Positions 1 through 6,493 of a stretch of 6,516 bases of DNA are shown here, one piece after another (position 1 is the stretch's first letter; every line of letters starts with the position of its first letter). Position numbers and translations under genes: made by a program. This DNA is from Acidimicrobiales bacterium. Lineage in GTDB: Bacteria > Actinomycetota > Acidimicrobiia > Acidimicrobiales > Bog-793. The stretch is taken from NCBI GenBank assembly GCA_030037405.1, contig JASHRK010000408.1, positions 1 through 6,516 on the forward strand. Reading direction: 5' to 3'. The notes beneath the pieces are model-generated. The model did no database searches. It was not told the DNA's origin and saw nothing but the letters and a program-made list of their open reading frames with translations.

Positions 1-209
1 CCGAGCTGATCGGGGAGCTTCTCCGCCGCCACCTCGAGCTGACCGGCTCGGAGGTGGCCCGGCGCCTCCTCACCTCCGAGCGCGAGTCGCTGCGTGACGT
101 CGTGAAGGTCATGCCAACGGACTACAGGCGGGTGCTCGAAGCGAGCAGGCAGGCGGCCGTGACCGGGCAGCCGGCCGAGGAGGCGATCATGGCGGCTGCC
201 CATGGGTGA
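1..209 (+). CDS. gltB: Glutamate synthase large subunit, C-terminal end only (partial)
   Basis: This is the last 68 codons of a gene entering from the left edge, read from base 3 to a TGA at 207-209. The peptide contains LLRRHLELTGSEVARRLL and VVKVMPTDYRRVLE, which match the usual tail of the bacterial NADPH-dependent glutamate synthase alpha subunit (a helix-rich end after the GXGXG beta-helix domain, with the conserved 'KVMPxDYxxVL' block). The catalytic amidotransferase and FMN domains lie outside the window, so enzyme integrity cannot be judged. The large subunit converts glutamine plus 2-oxoglutarate to two glutamates in the cytosol. Its stop overlaps the gltD start by 8 bases (ATG at 202), so the two subunits are very likely translationally coupled in one operon. 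Identification rests on this short tail plus the unambiguous gltD that follows. Confidence 0.9.
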   Translation, partial: ELIGELLRRHLELTGSEVARRLLTSERESLRDVVKVMPTDYRRVLEASRQAAVTGQPAEEAIMAAAHG

Positions 210-1719
210 TCCTCGCGGCTTCATGCGCACCGGACGAGAGATGCCTGCGCGCCGCTCGGTCGAGCGGCGCATCCTCGACTGGCGGGAGGTCTACGAGCCT
301 TTCGGAGAGACGAGGCTGCGTGCTCAGGCGGCACGCTGCATGGACTGCGGCATACCCTTCTGCCACGAGGGATGCCCCCTCGGCAACCTCGTCCCCGAGT
401 GGAACGACCTTGCCATGGGAGGGCGATTCGAGGAGGCGGGAGAGCGCCTCCATGCGACGAACAACTTCCCCGAGTTCACAGGGAGGCTCTGTCCCGCTCC
501 CTGTGAGGGCTCGTGCGTCCTCGGCATCAACTCCGATCCCGTCCTCATCAAGCAGATCGAGGTCGAGATCGCCGACCACGCTCGCTCCGCCGGTCTCGCC
601 CCCACCCCTCCCCCCCGGCGCACCGGCAAGGCCGTCGCGGTGGTGGGCTCAGGCCCGGCGGGGCTGGCGGCGGCGCAGCAGCTCACCCGCACCGGGCACC
701 GTGTCGTCGTCTTCGAGCGAGCGGAACGGATCGGCGGGCTCCTCCGCTACGGCATCCCGGAGTTCAAGATGGAAAAGGCGGTGCTCGACCAGCGCCTCGC
801 CCAGATGGAGGCAGAGGGCACCGAATTCCGGGCGGGCGTCGCAGTCGGGAGTGGCGCCGCTGGCCGGGGAGACGGCGAGGTCCCGGGTGCTTCGGCACCG
901 ACGGCCGCCGTCCTTTCCGCAGCCGACCTCCTGGCCGACTTCGACGCCGTCGTCGTAGCGATCGGGTCGACACGGCCCCGTGACCTTCCCGTCCCAGGGC
1001 GGGAGCTCGACGGCGTCCACTTCGCCATGGAGTTCTTGAAGCCTGCGAACCTCACCGTGGAGGGAGCCTTCGACGAGTCGCCCTTGAGCGCCCGCGCCCG
1101 TGACGTTGTCATCATCGGCGGCGGGGACACGGGAGCGGACTGCCTCGGCACGGTGCACCGCCAGGGAGCCAGGTCGGTGCGCCAGCTCGAGATCATGCCG
1201 GCCCCGCCGGCGACCCGTGAGGAGAGCAACCCCTGGCCGACTTGGCCCGTCATCTTTCGGACTTCCTCGGCGCACGAGGAGGGGGGTGAGCGGCTCTTCT
1301 CCGTGACGGCGACCGAGCTCGTTGGCGACGAGGCCGGGCGGGTGCGGTCCCTCAAGGTCGTGGAGGTCGTGACGGAGGTCGCCGGCGGGCGGCCGAGCTT
1401 CGTACCCGTGGCCGGGACCGAGCGTGAGGTGGCGGCGGACCTCGTGCTCTTGGCGCTCGGTTTTGCCGGCCCGGAACGAGACGGGGTGGTGGCCGGCCTC
1501 GGGCTCGAGCTCGACGCGCGGGGGAACATCGCGCTCGACGGCAGCTTTGCCACGAACATCGAGGGCGTCTTCGCCTGTGGAGATTGCGCCAGGGGCCAGA
1601 GCCTTGTCGTCTGGGCTATCGCCGAGGGTCGCTCGGCAGCCGCCTCCGTGGACCGCTACCTGATGGGCCGCACTGAGCTCAAGGCGCCGATCCGTCCCGG
1701 CCAGCTGGCTCTCTCGTAG
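202..1719 (+). CDS. gltD: Glutamate synthase [NADPH] small subunit GltD
   Basis: A 505-residue cytosolic flavoprotein that passes electrons from NAD(P)H through FAD and Fe-S clusters to the GltB subunit for glutamate synthesis from glutamine and 2-oxoglutarate. The start at 202 gives the family's typical opening MGDPRGF. The N-terminal Fe-S domain carries two cysteine groups, C46-x2-C49-x4-C54-x3-C58 and C97-x3-C101-x3-C105, as expected for [4Fe-4S] binding. An FAD Rossmann motif GSGPAGLAAA is at 149-158, followed by ERIGGLLRYGIPEFKM. The NAD(P)H-binding motif GGGDTGADCLG is at 306-316. The closing FAD motif GVFACGDCARGQSLVVWAI is at 455-473. The protein is somewhat longer than the roughly 470-residue E. 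coli subunit; the extra length sits partly in a Gly/Ala-rich stretch near residues 215-240 and a proline-rich linker near 134-140. Overlap with gltB indicates a gltBD operon. Related NADPH:ferredoxin-type and dihydropyrimidine dehydrogenase subunits share these domains, but the opening and gltB context decide the call. Confidence 0.97.
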   Translation: MGDPRGFMRTGREMPARRSVERRILDWREVYEPFGETRLRAQAARCMDCGIPFCHEGCPLGNLVPEWNDLAMGGRFEEAGERLHATNNFPEFTGRLCPAPCEGSCVLGINSDPVLIKQIEVEIADHARSAGLAPTPPPRRTGKAVAVVGSGPAGLAAAQQLTRTGHRVVVFERAERIGGLLRYGIPEFKMEKAVLDQRLAQMEAEGTEFRAGVAVGSGAAGRGDGEVPGASAPTAAVLSAADLLADFDAVVVAIGSTRPRDLPVPGRELDGVHFAMEFLKPANLTVEGAFDESPLSARARDVVIIGGGDTGADCLGTVHRQGARSVRQLEIMPAPPATREESNPWPTWPVIFRTSSAHEEGGERLFSVTATELVGDEAGRVRSLKVVEVVTEVAGGRPSFVPVAGTEREVAADLVLLALGFAGPERDGVVAGLGLELDARGNIALDGSFATNIEGVFACGDCARGQSLVVWAIAEGRSAAASVDRYLMGRTELKAPIRPGQLALS

Positions 1720-1735
1720 CGTTCACGCGCACTTC

Positions 1736-1773
1736 GTGGACATTCCACCGCGCCGGCGCGTACTCACGTCCAC
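1736..1773. terminator. Nested inverted repeats after gltD, possible terminator
   Basis: Seventeen bases after the gltD stop, GTGGAC (1736-1741) pairs with GTCCAC (1768-1773). Inside lies a perfect 12-base palindrome CGCGCCGGCGCG (1749-1760), which can fold as a 4-bp stem with a CCGG loop. GTGGA (1736-1740) can instead pair with TCCAC (1744-1748) across a 3-base loop. The site lies between two convergent genes, where a terminator is expected, but no T-tract follows on either strand, so the call rests on position and pairing only. The palindrome could equally be a protein-binding site. Confidence 0.35.
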
Positions 1774-1797
1774 AATCCGCCCATCGCCAGGCCGAGC

Positions 1798-1814
1798 CCG
1801 TGTCTCGTGCACGG
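1798..1814 (-). terminator. Short hairpin after the c-di-GMP gene, possible terminator
   Basis: CCGTG (1798-1802) and CACGG (1810-1814) form a perfect 5-bp stem with a 7-base loop. It begins 11 bases beyond the stop of the minus-strand GGDEF/EAL gene (stop at 1826-1828). No run of T follows on the minus strand. Such a short stem is frequent by chance in GC-rich DNA, so this is a weak candidate supported mainly by its position. Confidence 0.22.
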
Positions 1815-1825
1815 ATCGCCCAGTC

Positions 1826-4438
1826 TCACCGATGCCCCGTCTCCTGGTGGTTCGCCATCCACGACGAGATCCATGACCTGATGGCGTTCGCCTCCATCGG
1901 CCTTGCCAGGTGGAACCCCTGGAGCTCGTCGCAGCCGAGCGACTTGCAGATCGTCATGACCTCGGCCGACTCGACGCCTTCAGCTATCACCGAGAGATGG
2001 AGGGTGTGGCCGAGGTCGACGACGGCACGCACGATCTCCTGCGTCACCTCGTCCTCGCCGAGCGGCATCACGAAGGACTTGTCTATCTTCACGGAGTCGA
2101 CGGGGAGCCGTTGCAGGTAGGCAAGGGACGAGTACCCGGTACCGAAGTCGTCGAGAGCAAAACGCACGCCTCTCCCGGTGAGCTCCGTGAGCGTCCGCAG
2201 GGCTCCCTCCGGGTCGCGCATGACGGCGCTCTCGGTGATCTCGAGCTCCACCGAGCCCGCCGGGAGGCCGGAGCGCGCGATGGCGCTCATCACGGTGTCG
2301 AGAAGCAAGGGATCGTGGACAGTGCTCGCCGAAAGGTTGACCGCCACCGGCAGCGTCCAGCCCGACCTCTGCCAGGAGGCGCACTCCGCGAGAGCTCGTG
2401 CGAGGACCCAGTTCGTCAGCTCCAGGATGAGCCCGGTCTGCTCGGCAAGAGGTATGAAGACGTCGGGTGCCAGCAGCCCTCGTGTCGGGTGGGGCCAGCG
2501 GACGAGAGCCTCGACCCCCGAGACCTGCTCGTCGGTGGCGGCGACCTTCGGCTGGAAGTCGAGCCTCAGCTGTCCCTTGTCGATAGCCTCGGAGAGCTCG
2601 CTTGCAAGAGCGAGACGCGAGAGGCTCGAGCGTTCGAGATCGTCGGTGTAGCGCCTGACTCCCGCATGCTCGGTCTTTGCCTGGTACACGGCCGCCTCGG
2701 CCCGGTGCAAGAGCCGCGAGATCTCGGGGCCGCCTCCCTCGTGGTCGGAGCCGGAGGAGGCGACGCCGACGCTGCCGCGGAGCCGCAGGCTGACTCCTCC
2801 GACGTCGAGCGGCTCGCCGATGGCCGTGAGGATCCTCCGTGCCAGCGCTTCGTCTCCTTCGTCGCCTCCGACATTGCGGGCGAAGACTGCGAACTCGTCG
2901 CTCCCGAGACGGGCCACGAGCTCGACCGGTTCGCCGAGACGGCGGAGGCGGTTGGCGACCTCGACGAGCACGAAGTCACCTGTGGCGTGCCCGAGCGTGT
3001 CGTTGATCTCCTTGAAGCGGTCTACGTCGAGCACGAGCACGGTGCGGTCCTCGGCGCCGAGCGGCGGGGAGTCCGGTGCCACGCCGCCAGGGCTGGCGTC
3101 GTGCTCGGCGAGGAGCAGCCTGTTCGGCAGGCCGGTCAAGGGGTCGCGCAGGGCCTGCTCCCGCATGGCTCGTTCTGCCCGCGTCCGCTCGGCAGCGGCT
3201 GCGAGCACGTTGGCGACGGCGCGAACGAAGCTCAGGTCTTCGTCCGCCCACGAGCGCTTCTCACGGCTTCCCACGCCGACGACGCCGACCGGCATGTCCT
3301 CTCCGGGGATGGGGCACTCCACAATCGACACGGCGGCCGCTCTCGTCCAGAGCTCGGGCACGTCGAAGCGGTCCTCGTTGTCAAGGTCCTCCGAGACGAT
3401 CGTGTCCTGGGTGACCAGCGCGAAGCTCGCCGGGGAAGAGGTCGGGTCGCTCGAGACGATCTCGCCCTCGGCGATGACGTGCCCTCTGCTGGCAGACAGG
3501 GAGAGAAGCGAGGCGTCGGCGTAGGACTCGAGGACGTGGACTATGTCGGCGCCGAGATGATCGGCGAGGACGTTCACGGCGTCCTCCATGAGGTTCGAGT
3601 AGTCGAGGCGGGCAAGAGCCCAGCGACCGAGCTCGGCGACGGCGGCCTGGCGGCTGGCGTTGGCGAGCAACCTCGCCTCTGTGTCGCGCTCGGCCGTCAT
3701 GTCCCGCAGGGTGACGACGACGCCCGCGACGGCGGGATCCTCGGAGAGGTTGTTGGCGATCAGCTGGACGTGGCGCCATGAGCCGTCGGCATGGGCCATC
3801 CGAAAGTTGGCTGGCGGTTGCGCCCCGCGCTCGTTCAGGACGAGGAGGATGTTCGCGCGGCACATCTCCCGGTCTTGAGGGTGCACGAGGGAGAGCATGT
3901 GGACGACGTGCCCGGCCCGCCAGGTGTAGCCGAGGACCCGCTCGCAGGCAGGGTTCGCGTACTGAACGGTTCCATCCGGGGCGAGGACGATGATCACGTC
4001 CGAAGCGTGCTCGACGAGGGCACCTTGGCGACGGGCTGCATCGAGCACGGCCGTCTCGGCCGCGACACGGGCGGAGACGTCGAGGACGATGCCGGCGAAC
4101 CCGCTCACGACCCCGTCTCCTCCCCGGAGAGGTTGTGCCCACGCCTCGAGGCGGCGTCCCTCGAAGGGGACTTGCGCCCGGCGGAGCGGCTCGCCCTCGA
4201 TCAGCCTTCTCGCAAGCTCCCCGACGGCGGCATAGTCTCCGAACACCTCGGCGAAGCCCCGACCGAGCAGCTCTTTGCGCTCCAGCCCGAAGTGAGCGAG
4301 CAGTCCTCCGTCGACGAAGGTGATGGCGCCGGCGGCGTCGCAGGCGAACATGAGGACCGGACCCGCCTTAGCCGCGAGAGAGATCGCATCCGCCGTTTGG
4401 GGGGGTCCACCCTCAGGCGTCCCTGCAACTCCCTGCAC
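1826..4438 (-). CDS. PAS-PAS-GAF-GGDEF-EAL cyclic-di-GMP signalling protein
   Basis: About 870 residues (879 from the alternative GTG at 4465), with no signal peptide or membrane segment, so probably cytosolic. Numbering is from 4438. Domains in order: PAS about 23-121; a second PAS/PAC about 134-253 (VEHASDVIIVLAPDGTVQYA...); GAF about 260-415; GGDEF about 425-598, entered through the typical LRDPLTGLPNR; EAL about 604-860. The GGDEF part keeps LDVDRF (D471, D473) and INDTLGHATGD, but the signature is GSDEF (512-516), and the RxxD inhibitory site position reads EPVE (503-506). The EAL part looks complete: Q629, EALVRW with E643, N701, E733 and E736, D763-D764 in DDFGTGYSS, K784 and D786, E820 and Q840. 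Family knowledge says EAL hydrolyses c-di-GMP to pGpG, while PAS and GAF sense ligands. I infer mainly phosphodiesterase activity, with GGDEF either weakly active or a GTP-binding regulator. It is convergent with gltD and divergent from the acyl-CoA ligase. The start is uncertain: 4438 has the better ribosome binding site. Confidence 0.93.
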   Translation of the reverse strand: MQGVAGTPEGGPPQTADAISLAAKAGPVLMFACDAAGAITFVDGGLLAHFGLERKELLGRGFAEVFGDYAAVGELARRLIEGEPLRRAQVPFEGRRLEAWAQPLRGGDGVVSGFAGIVLDVSARVAAETAVLDAARRQGALVEHASDVIIVLAPDGTVQYANPACERVLGYTWRAGHVVHMLSLVHPQDREMCRANILLVLNERGAQPPANFRMAHADGSWRHVQLIANNLSEDPAVAGVVVTLRDMTAERDTEARLLANASRQAAVAELGRWALARLDYSNLMEDAVNVLADHLGADIVHVLESYADASLLSLSASRGHVIAEGEIVSSDPTSSPASFALVTQDTIVSEDLDNEDRFDVPELWTRAAAVSIVECPIPGEDMPVGVVGVGSREKRSWADEDLSFVRAVANVLAAAAERTRAERAMREQALRDPLTGLPNRLLLAEHDASPGGVAPDSPPLGAEDRTVLVLDVDRFKEINDTLGHATGDFVLVEVANRLRRLGEPVELVARLGSDEFAVFARNVGGDEGDEALARRILTAIGEPLDVGGVSLRLRGSVGVASSGSDHEGGGPEISRLLHRAEAAVYQAKTEHAGVRRYTDDLERSSLSRLALASELSEAIDKGQLRLDFQPKVAATDEQVSGVEALVRWPHPTRGLLAPDVFIPLAEQTGLILELTNWVLARALAECASWQRSGWTLPVAVNLSASTVHDPLLLDTVMSAIARSGLPAGSVELEITESAVMRDPEGALRTLTELTGRGVRFALDDFGTGYSSLAYLQRLPVDSVKIDKSFVMPLGEDEVTQEIVRAVVDLGHTLHLSVIAEGVESAEVMTICKSLGCDELQGFHLARPMEANAIRSWISSWMANHQETGHR

Positions 4439-4444
4439 TCGCGA

Positions 4445-4451
4445 CCCCCTT
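4445..4451 (-). promoter_or_regulatory. Ribosome binding site favouring the GTG start at 4438
   Basis: On the minus strand AAGGGGG (4451 down to 4445) lies 6 bases upstream of GTG at 4438-4436, a normal Shine-Dalgarno spacing with one mismatch to AGGAGG. The farther in-frame GTG at 4465 is preceded by a stretch with only a distant GAG about 13-15 bases upstream. The first PAS domain begins well after both starts, so domain content does not separate them. Confidence 0.45.
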
Positions 4452-4465
4452 ATTGCTACCGGCAC

Positions 4466-4494
4466 ACATTAGTGGGACTCTGAGCAGGAGTGAG
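4466..4494 (-). promoter_or_regulatory. Weak promoter candidate for the c-di-GMP gene
   Basis: On the minus strand TAATGT (4471 down to 4466) resembles a -10 box, and CTCACT (4494 down to 4489) lies 17 bases upstream with three matches to TTGACA. Transcription would begin near 4459, inside the longer reading of the gene, which fits the shorter start at 4438. Matches are modest and actinobacterial promoters are variable, so this is tentative. Confidence 0.25.
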
Positions 4495-4507
4495 CGACCA
4501 TCGGACG

Positions 4508-4513
4508 AAGGAG
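4508..4513 (+). promoter_or_regulatory. Ribosome binding site of the acyl-CoA ligase gene
   Basis: AAGGAG lies 7 bases before the ATG at 4521, a near-ideal Shine-Dalgarno site. It fixes 4521 as the start over the in-frame ATG at 4533. The whole control region between the two divergent genes is only 55 to 82 bases, depending on the start of the minus-strand gene, so promoters of both must overlap or lie back to back. I could not find a convincing -10/-35 pair for this direction. Confidence 0.75.
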
Positions 4514-4520
4514 ACGCACG

Positions 4521-6161
4521 ATGCAAAGCACCATGCAGGACTCACCGCTTCTCGTCCGTGAGATCCTGCGCCACGGGATGCAGGTCTACGGCGCGAGCGA
4601 GGTCGTCACCTTCGAGGGAGACGGCTCCCGGCGAGCTAGCTTCGCCGAGGTCGGGCGAAGGGCGGCGCAGTTGGCCCATGGCTTGCAGGGGCTTGGGGTC
4701 GGTCCTGGAGATCGCGTGGGAACCTTTTGCTTCAACCATCAAGAGCACGTCGAGGCCTATCTCGCCGTGCCGAGCATGGGGGCGGTCCTCCACACCTTGA
4801 ACGTGCGGCTCTTCCCCGAGCAGCTCAAGTACGTCATCGAGCATGCCGGCGACAAGGTCATCCTGAGCGACGCCACCTGTGCCGGCCTGCTCGCCCGCGT
4901 GGCGGGGGAGTGCCCGAGCCTGGAGCGCGTCGTGGTCGTCGGCGAGGGAGATGCCTCCGCCTTCGACAGCCTCGGGAGCCTTGCGGACACGATCTCCTAC
5001 GAGGAGCTGCTGGCCTCGCGGGACACCGAGTTCGACTGGCCGGACCTGGACGAACGAGAGACGGCCGCCATGTGTTACACGAGCGGGACGACGGGCAACC
5101 CGAAGGGAGTGGCCTACAGCCACCGCTCCACTTACCTCCACTCCCTCGCCAGCACCTCGAGCGTCAACCTGGGCATCTCGTCGCGCGACCGGGCGCTCGT
5201 GGTCGTACCGCAGTTCCACGCCAACGCATGGGGCATCCCTTACGCGGCCTGGCTGAGCGGCTGCGACATGATCATGCCGAAGCAGTTCCTCCGGGCCGAA
5301 GCGCTCGTGCGGATGATCGAGACGGAGCGGCCGACCTTTGCCGGGGCCGTGCCCACCATCTGGAACGAGGTCCTGCGCTACGCCGAGGCTCACGACTCCG
5401 ACCTCTCCTCCTTCCGCGTGATCGTGTGCGGAGGTTCCGCCGTGCCACTGTCGCTCATGCAGCGTTTCGAGGAGCTCTTCGGCGTGCCGATCATCCAGGC
5501 GTGGGGCATGACCGAGACGAGCCCGCTCGGTGCCATCTGCCTCCCGCCCCGCGACGCCGATCCGAGCGAGGAGTGGAGCTACCGGATGAAGGCCGGCCGG
5601 ATCGCTTTCGGCATCGAGGCGCGCGTCGTCGACGGAGAGGGGAGGGTGGCCCCCTGCGACGGGAGCAGCGTGGGCGAGCTCGAAGTGCGCGGTCCCTGGG
5701 TAACGGGGAGCTACTACGGCGAGCCCTCGTCCGAGCGGTTCCACGACGGCTGGTTGCGCACGGGCGACGTAGGCACCCTCGACGAGCTTGGTTACCTCAC
5801 GATCACGGACCGTACGAAGGACGTCATCAAGACAGGAGGCGAGTGGATCTCGTCGGTAGAGCTGGAGAACGCTCTCATGGCACATCCCGCCGTCTTCGAG
5901 GCCGCCGTCGTCGCCATCCCTGACGAGAGATGGAACGAACGGCCCCTTGCCTGCGTCGTCCTCGCCGATGGGAGAGGCGCCTCGCCCGACGACCTCGCCT
6001 CCTACCTGCGCGAGCGCGTCGCCCGCTGGTGGGTGCCGGAGCGATGGGCCTTCCTCGGCGAGGTGCCGAAGACGAGCGTGGGGAAGTTCGACAAGAAGGC
6101 GCTGAGGGCTGGTTATGCCAAGGGCGAGCTCGACGTCGTGTCCATCTCGCGAGAGGCCTGA
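4521..6161 (+). CDS. Medium/long-chain fatty-acid-CoA ligase (AMP-forming)
   Basis: A 546-residue ANL-superfamily adenylate-forming enzyme, soluble by sequence, that activates a carboxylic acid with ATP to an acyl-AMP and then forms the acyl-CoA. Visible motifs: the P-loop-like YTSGTTGNPKGV at 186-197; the substrate-gate block VPQFHANAWGIPYAAWLSG at 229-247; AWGMTETSP at 327-335 for adenine and magnesium contact; WLRTGDVG at 411-418, whose Asp contacts the ribose; the hinge DRTKDVIKTGGEWIS at 430-444; and the catalytic lysine in SVGKFDKK (K522). All key residues are present and the length is normal. The pattern LNVRLFPEQLKYVIEHAGDKVI with the gate block resembles the AlkK/DmdB-like branch (medium-chain fatty acids or 3-methylmercaptopropionate) more than the FadD of E. 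coli. Substrate cannot be read from sequence, so no symbol is given. A strong ribosome binding site supports the start. It is divergent from the c-di-GMP gene and followed after 7 bases by a small gene, likely in the same transcript. Confidence 0.94.
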   Translation: MQSTMQDSPLLVREILRHGMQVYGASEVVTFEGDGSRRASFAEVGRRAAQLAHGLQGLGVGPGDRVGTFCFNHQEHVEAYLAVPSMGAVLHTLNVRLFPEQLKYVIEHAGDKVILSDATCAGLLARVAGECPSLERVVVVGEGDASAFDSLGSLADTISYEELLASRDTEFDWPDLDERETAAMCYTSGTTGNPKGVAYSHRSTYLHSLASTSSVNLGISSRDRALVVVPQFHANAWGIPYAAWLSGCDMIMPKQFLRAEALVRMIETERPTFAGAVPTIWNEVLRYAEAHDSDLSSFRVIVCGGSAVPLSLMQRFEELFGVPIIQAWGMTETSPLGAICLPPRDADPSEEWSYRMKAGRIAFGIEARVVDGEGRVAPCDGSSVGELEVRGPWVTGSYYGEPSSERFHDGWLRTGDVGTLDELGYLTITDRTKDVIKTGGEWISSVELENALMAHPAVFEAAVVAIPDERWNERPLACVVLADGRGASPDDLASYLRERVARWWVPERWAFLGEVPKTSVGKFDKKALRAGYAKGELDVVSISREA

Positions 6162-6168
6162 CCGCCTC

Positions 6169-6444
6169 GTGAGCGGGGGTGACGAGCGCCTGGTAGAGAT
6201 CGCAGGCGAGCTCGAGACGATTGCCGATCAGCTGGGCGACATCGCGATGGGGGTGTTGCGCGAGGCCATCTCGGAGCTTTCGGATCCCGGGGGGACCGAC
6301 GGGGGCGTCCCGCCCACGGAGATCGGGGCCGGACGCACCGCGGCGGCGCGGAGGGAGCGGACGATCAACAGGGCGCGCAGCGCCGTCCTGAAGGCTGCCG
6401 GTCTCGCCCGCGAGGCGGCAGGGCATGACAGCCGGCTCGGGTGA
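6169..6444 (+). CDS. Small coiled-coil protein of unknown function
   Basis: About 91 residues from GTG at 6169 to TGA at 6442-6444. I do not recognise a family. The first third shows a clean heptad pattern, with L8, I11, L15, I18, L22, I25 and V29 at a/d positions, predicting an amphipathic helix able to form a coiled coil. A Gly/Pro-rich linker follows (about 39-55). Then comes a basic, Ala/Arg-rich second helix (about 56-84, with RRERTINRARSAVLKAA). There is no signal peptide, membrane segment or cysteine. It starts 7 bases after the ligase stop, so co-transcription and translational coupling are likely. The ribosome binding site is weak (GAGAGG at 6151-6156, about 12 bases away), which fits reinitiation. 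An ATG at 6115 in the same frame would add 18 residues overlapping the ligase end, but that extension lacks the helical pattern and looks like read-through of the ligase gene. The regular pattern and high GC third positions favour a real gene; function is open. Confidence 0.65.
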   Translation: MSGGDERLVEIAGELETIADQLGDIAMGVLREAISELSDPGGTDGGVPPTEIGAGRTAAARRERTINRARSAVLKAAGLAREAAGHDSRLG

Positions 6445-6493
6445 CGATGCCGGCCTCGGCGAAGAACGAGCGGCCGGCGTGAAGCTCGAGGAG

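Noticed and set aside
1910..3781. A 623-codon open frame on the + strand antisense to the GGDEF/EAL gene.
   Set aside because: It lies wholly opposite a gene with five recognisable domains, has no domain or motif of its own, and is charged, low-complexity mirror coding typical of GC-rich DNA where stop codons are rare.
4453..4481. A possible + strand promoter for the ligase, TTGCTA (4453-4458) and GACTCT (4476-4481) with a 17-base spacer.
   Set aside because: The -10 hexamer matches TATAAT at only two positions, too weak to report as a feature.
4542..5885. A 447-codon minus-strand open frame opposite the acyl-CoA ligase.
   Set aside because: The ligase on the + strand has every family motif and a strong ribosome binding site. 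The antisense product resembles no protein I know and is rich in Arg, Gly and His as expected for a shadow frame.
4727..5923. A 398-codon + strand open frame inside the ligase in another frame.
   Set aside because: It is extremely Arg-rich with no motif, an out-of-frame shadow of the ligase.
6115..6168. Upstream ATG at 6115 as the start of the small coiled-coil gene.
   Set aside because: It would overlap the ligase by 47 bases, and the added 18 residues look like out-of-frame ligase sequence. GTG at 6169, directly after the ligase stop, fits better.
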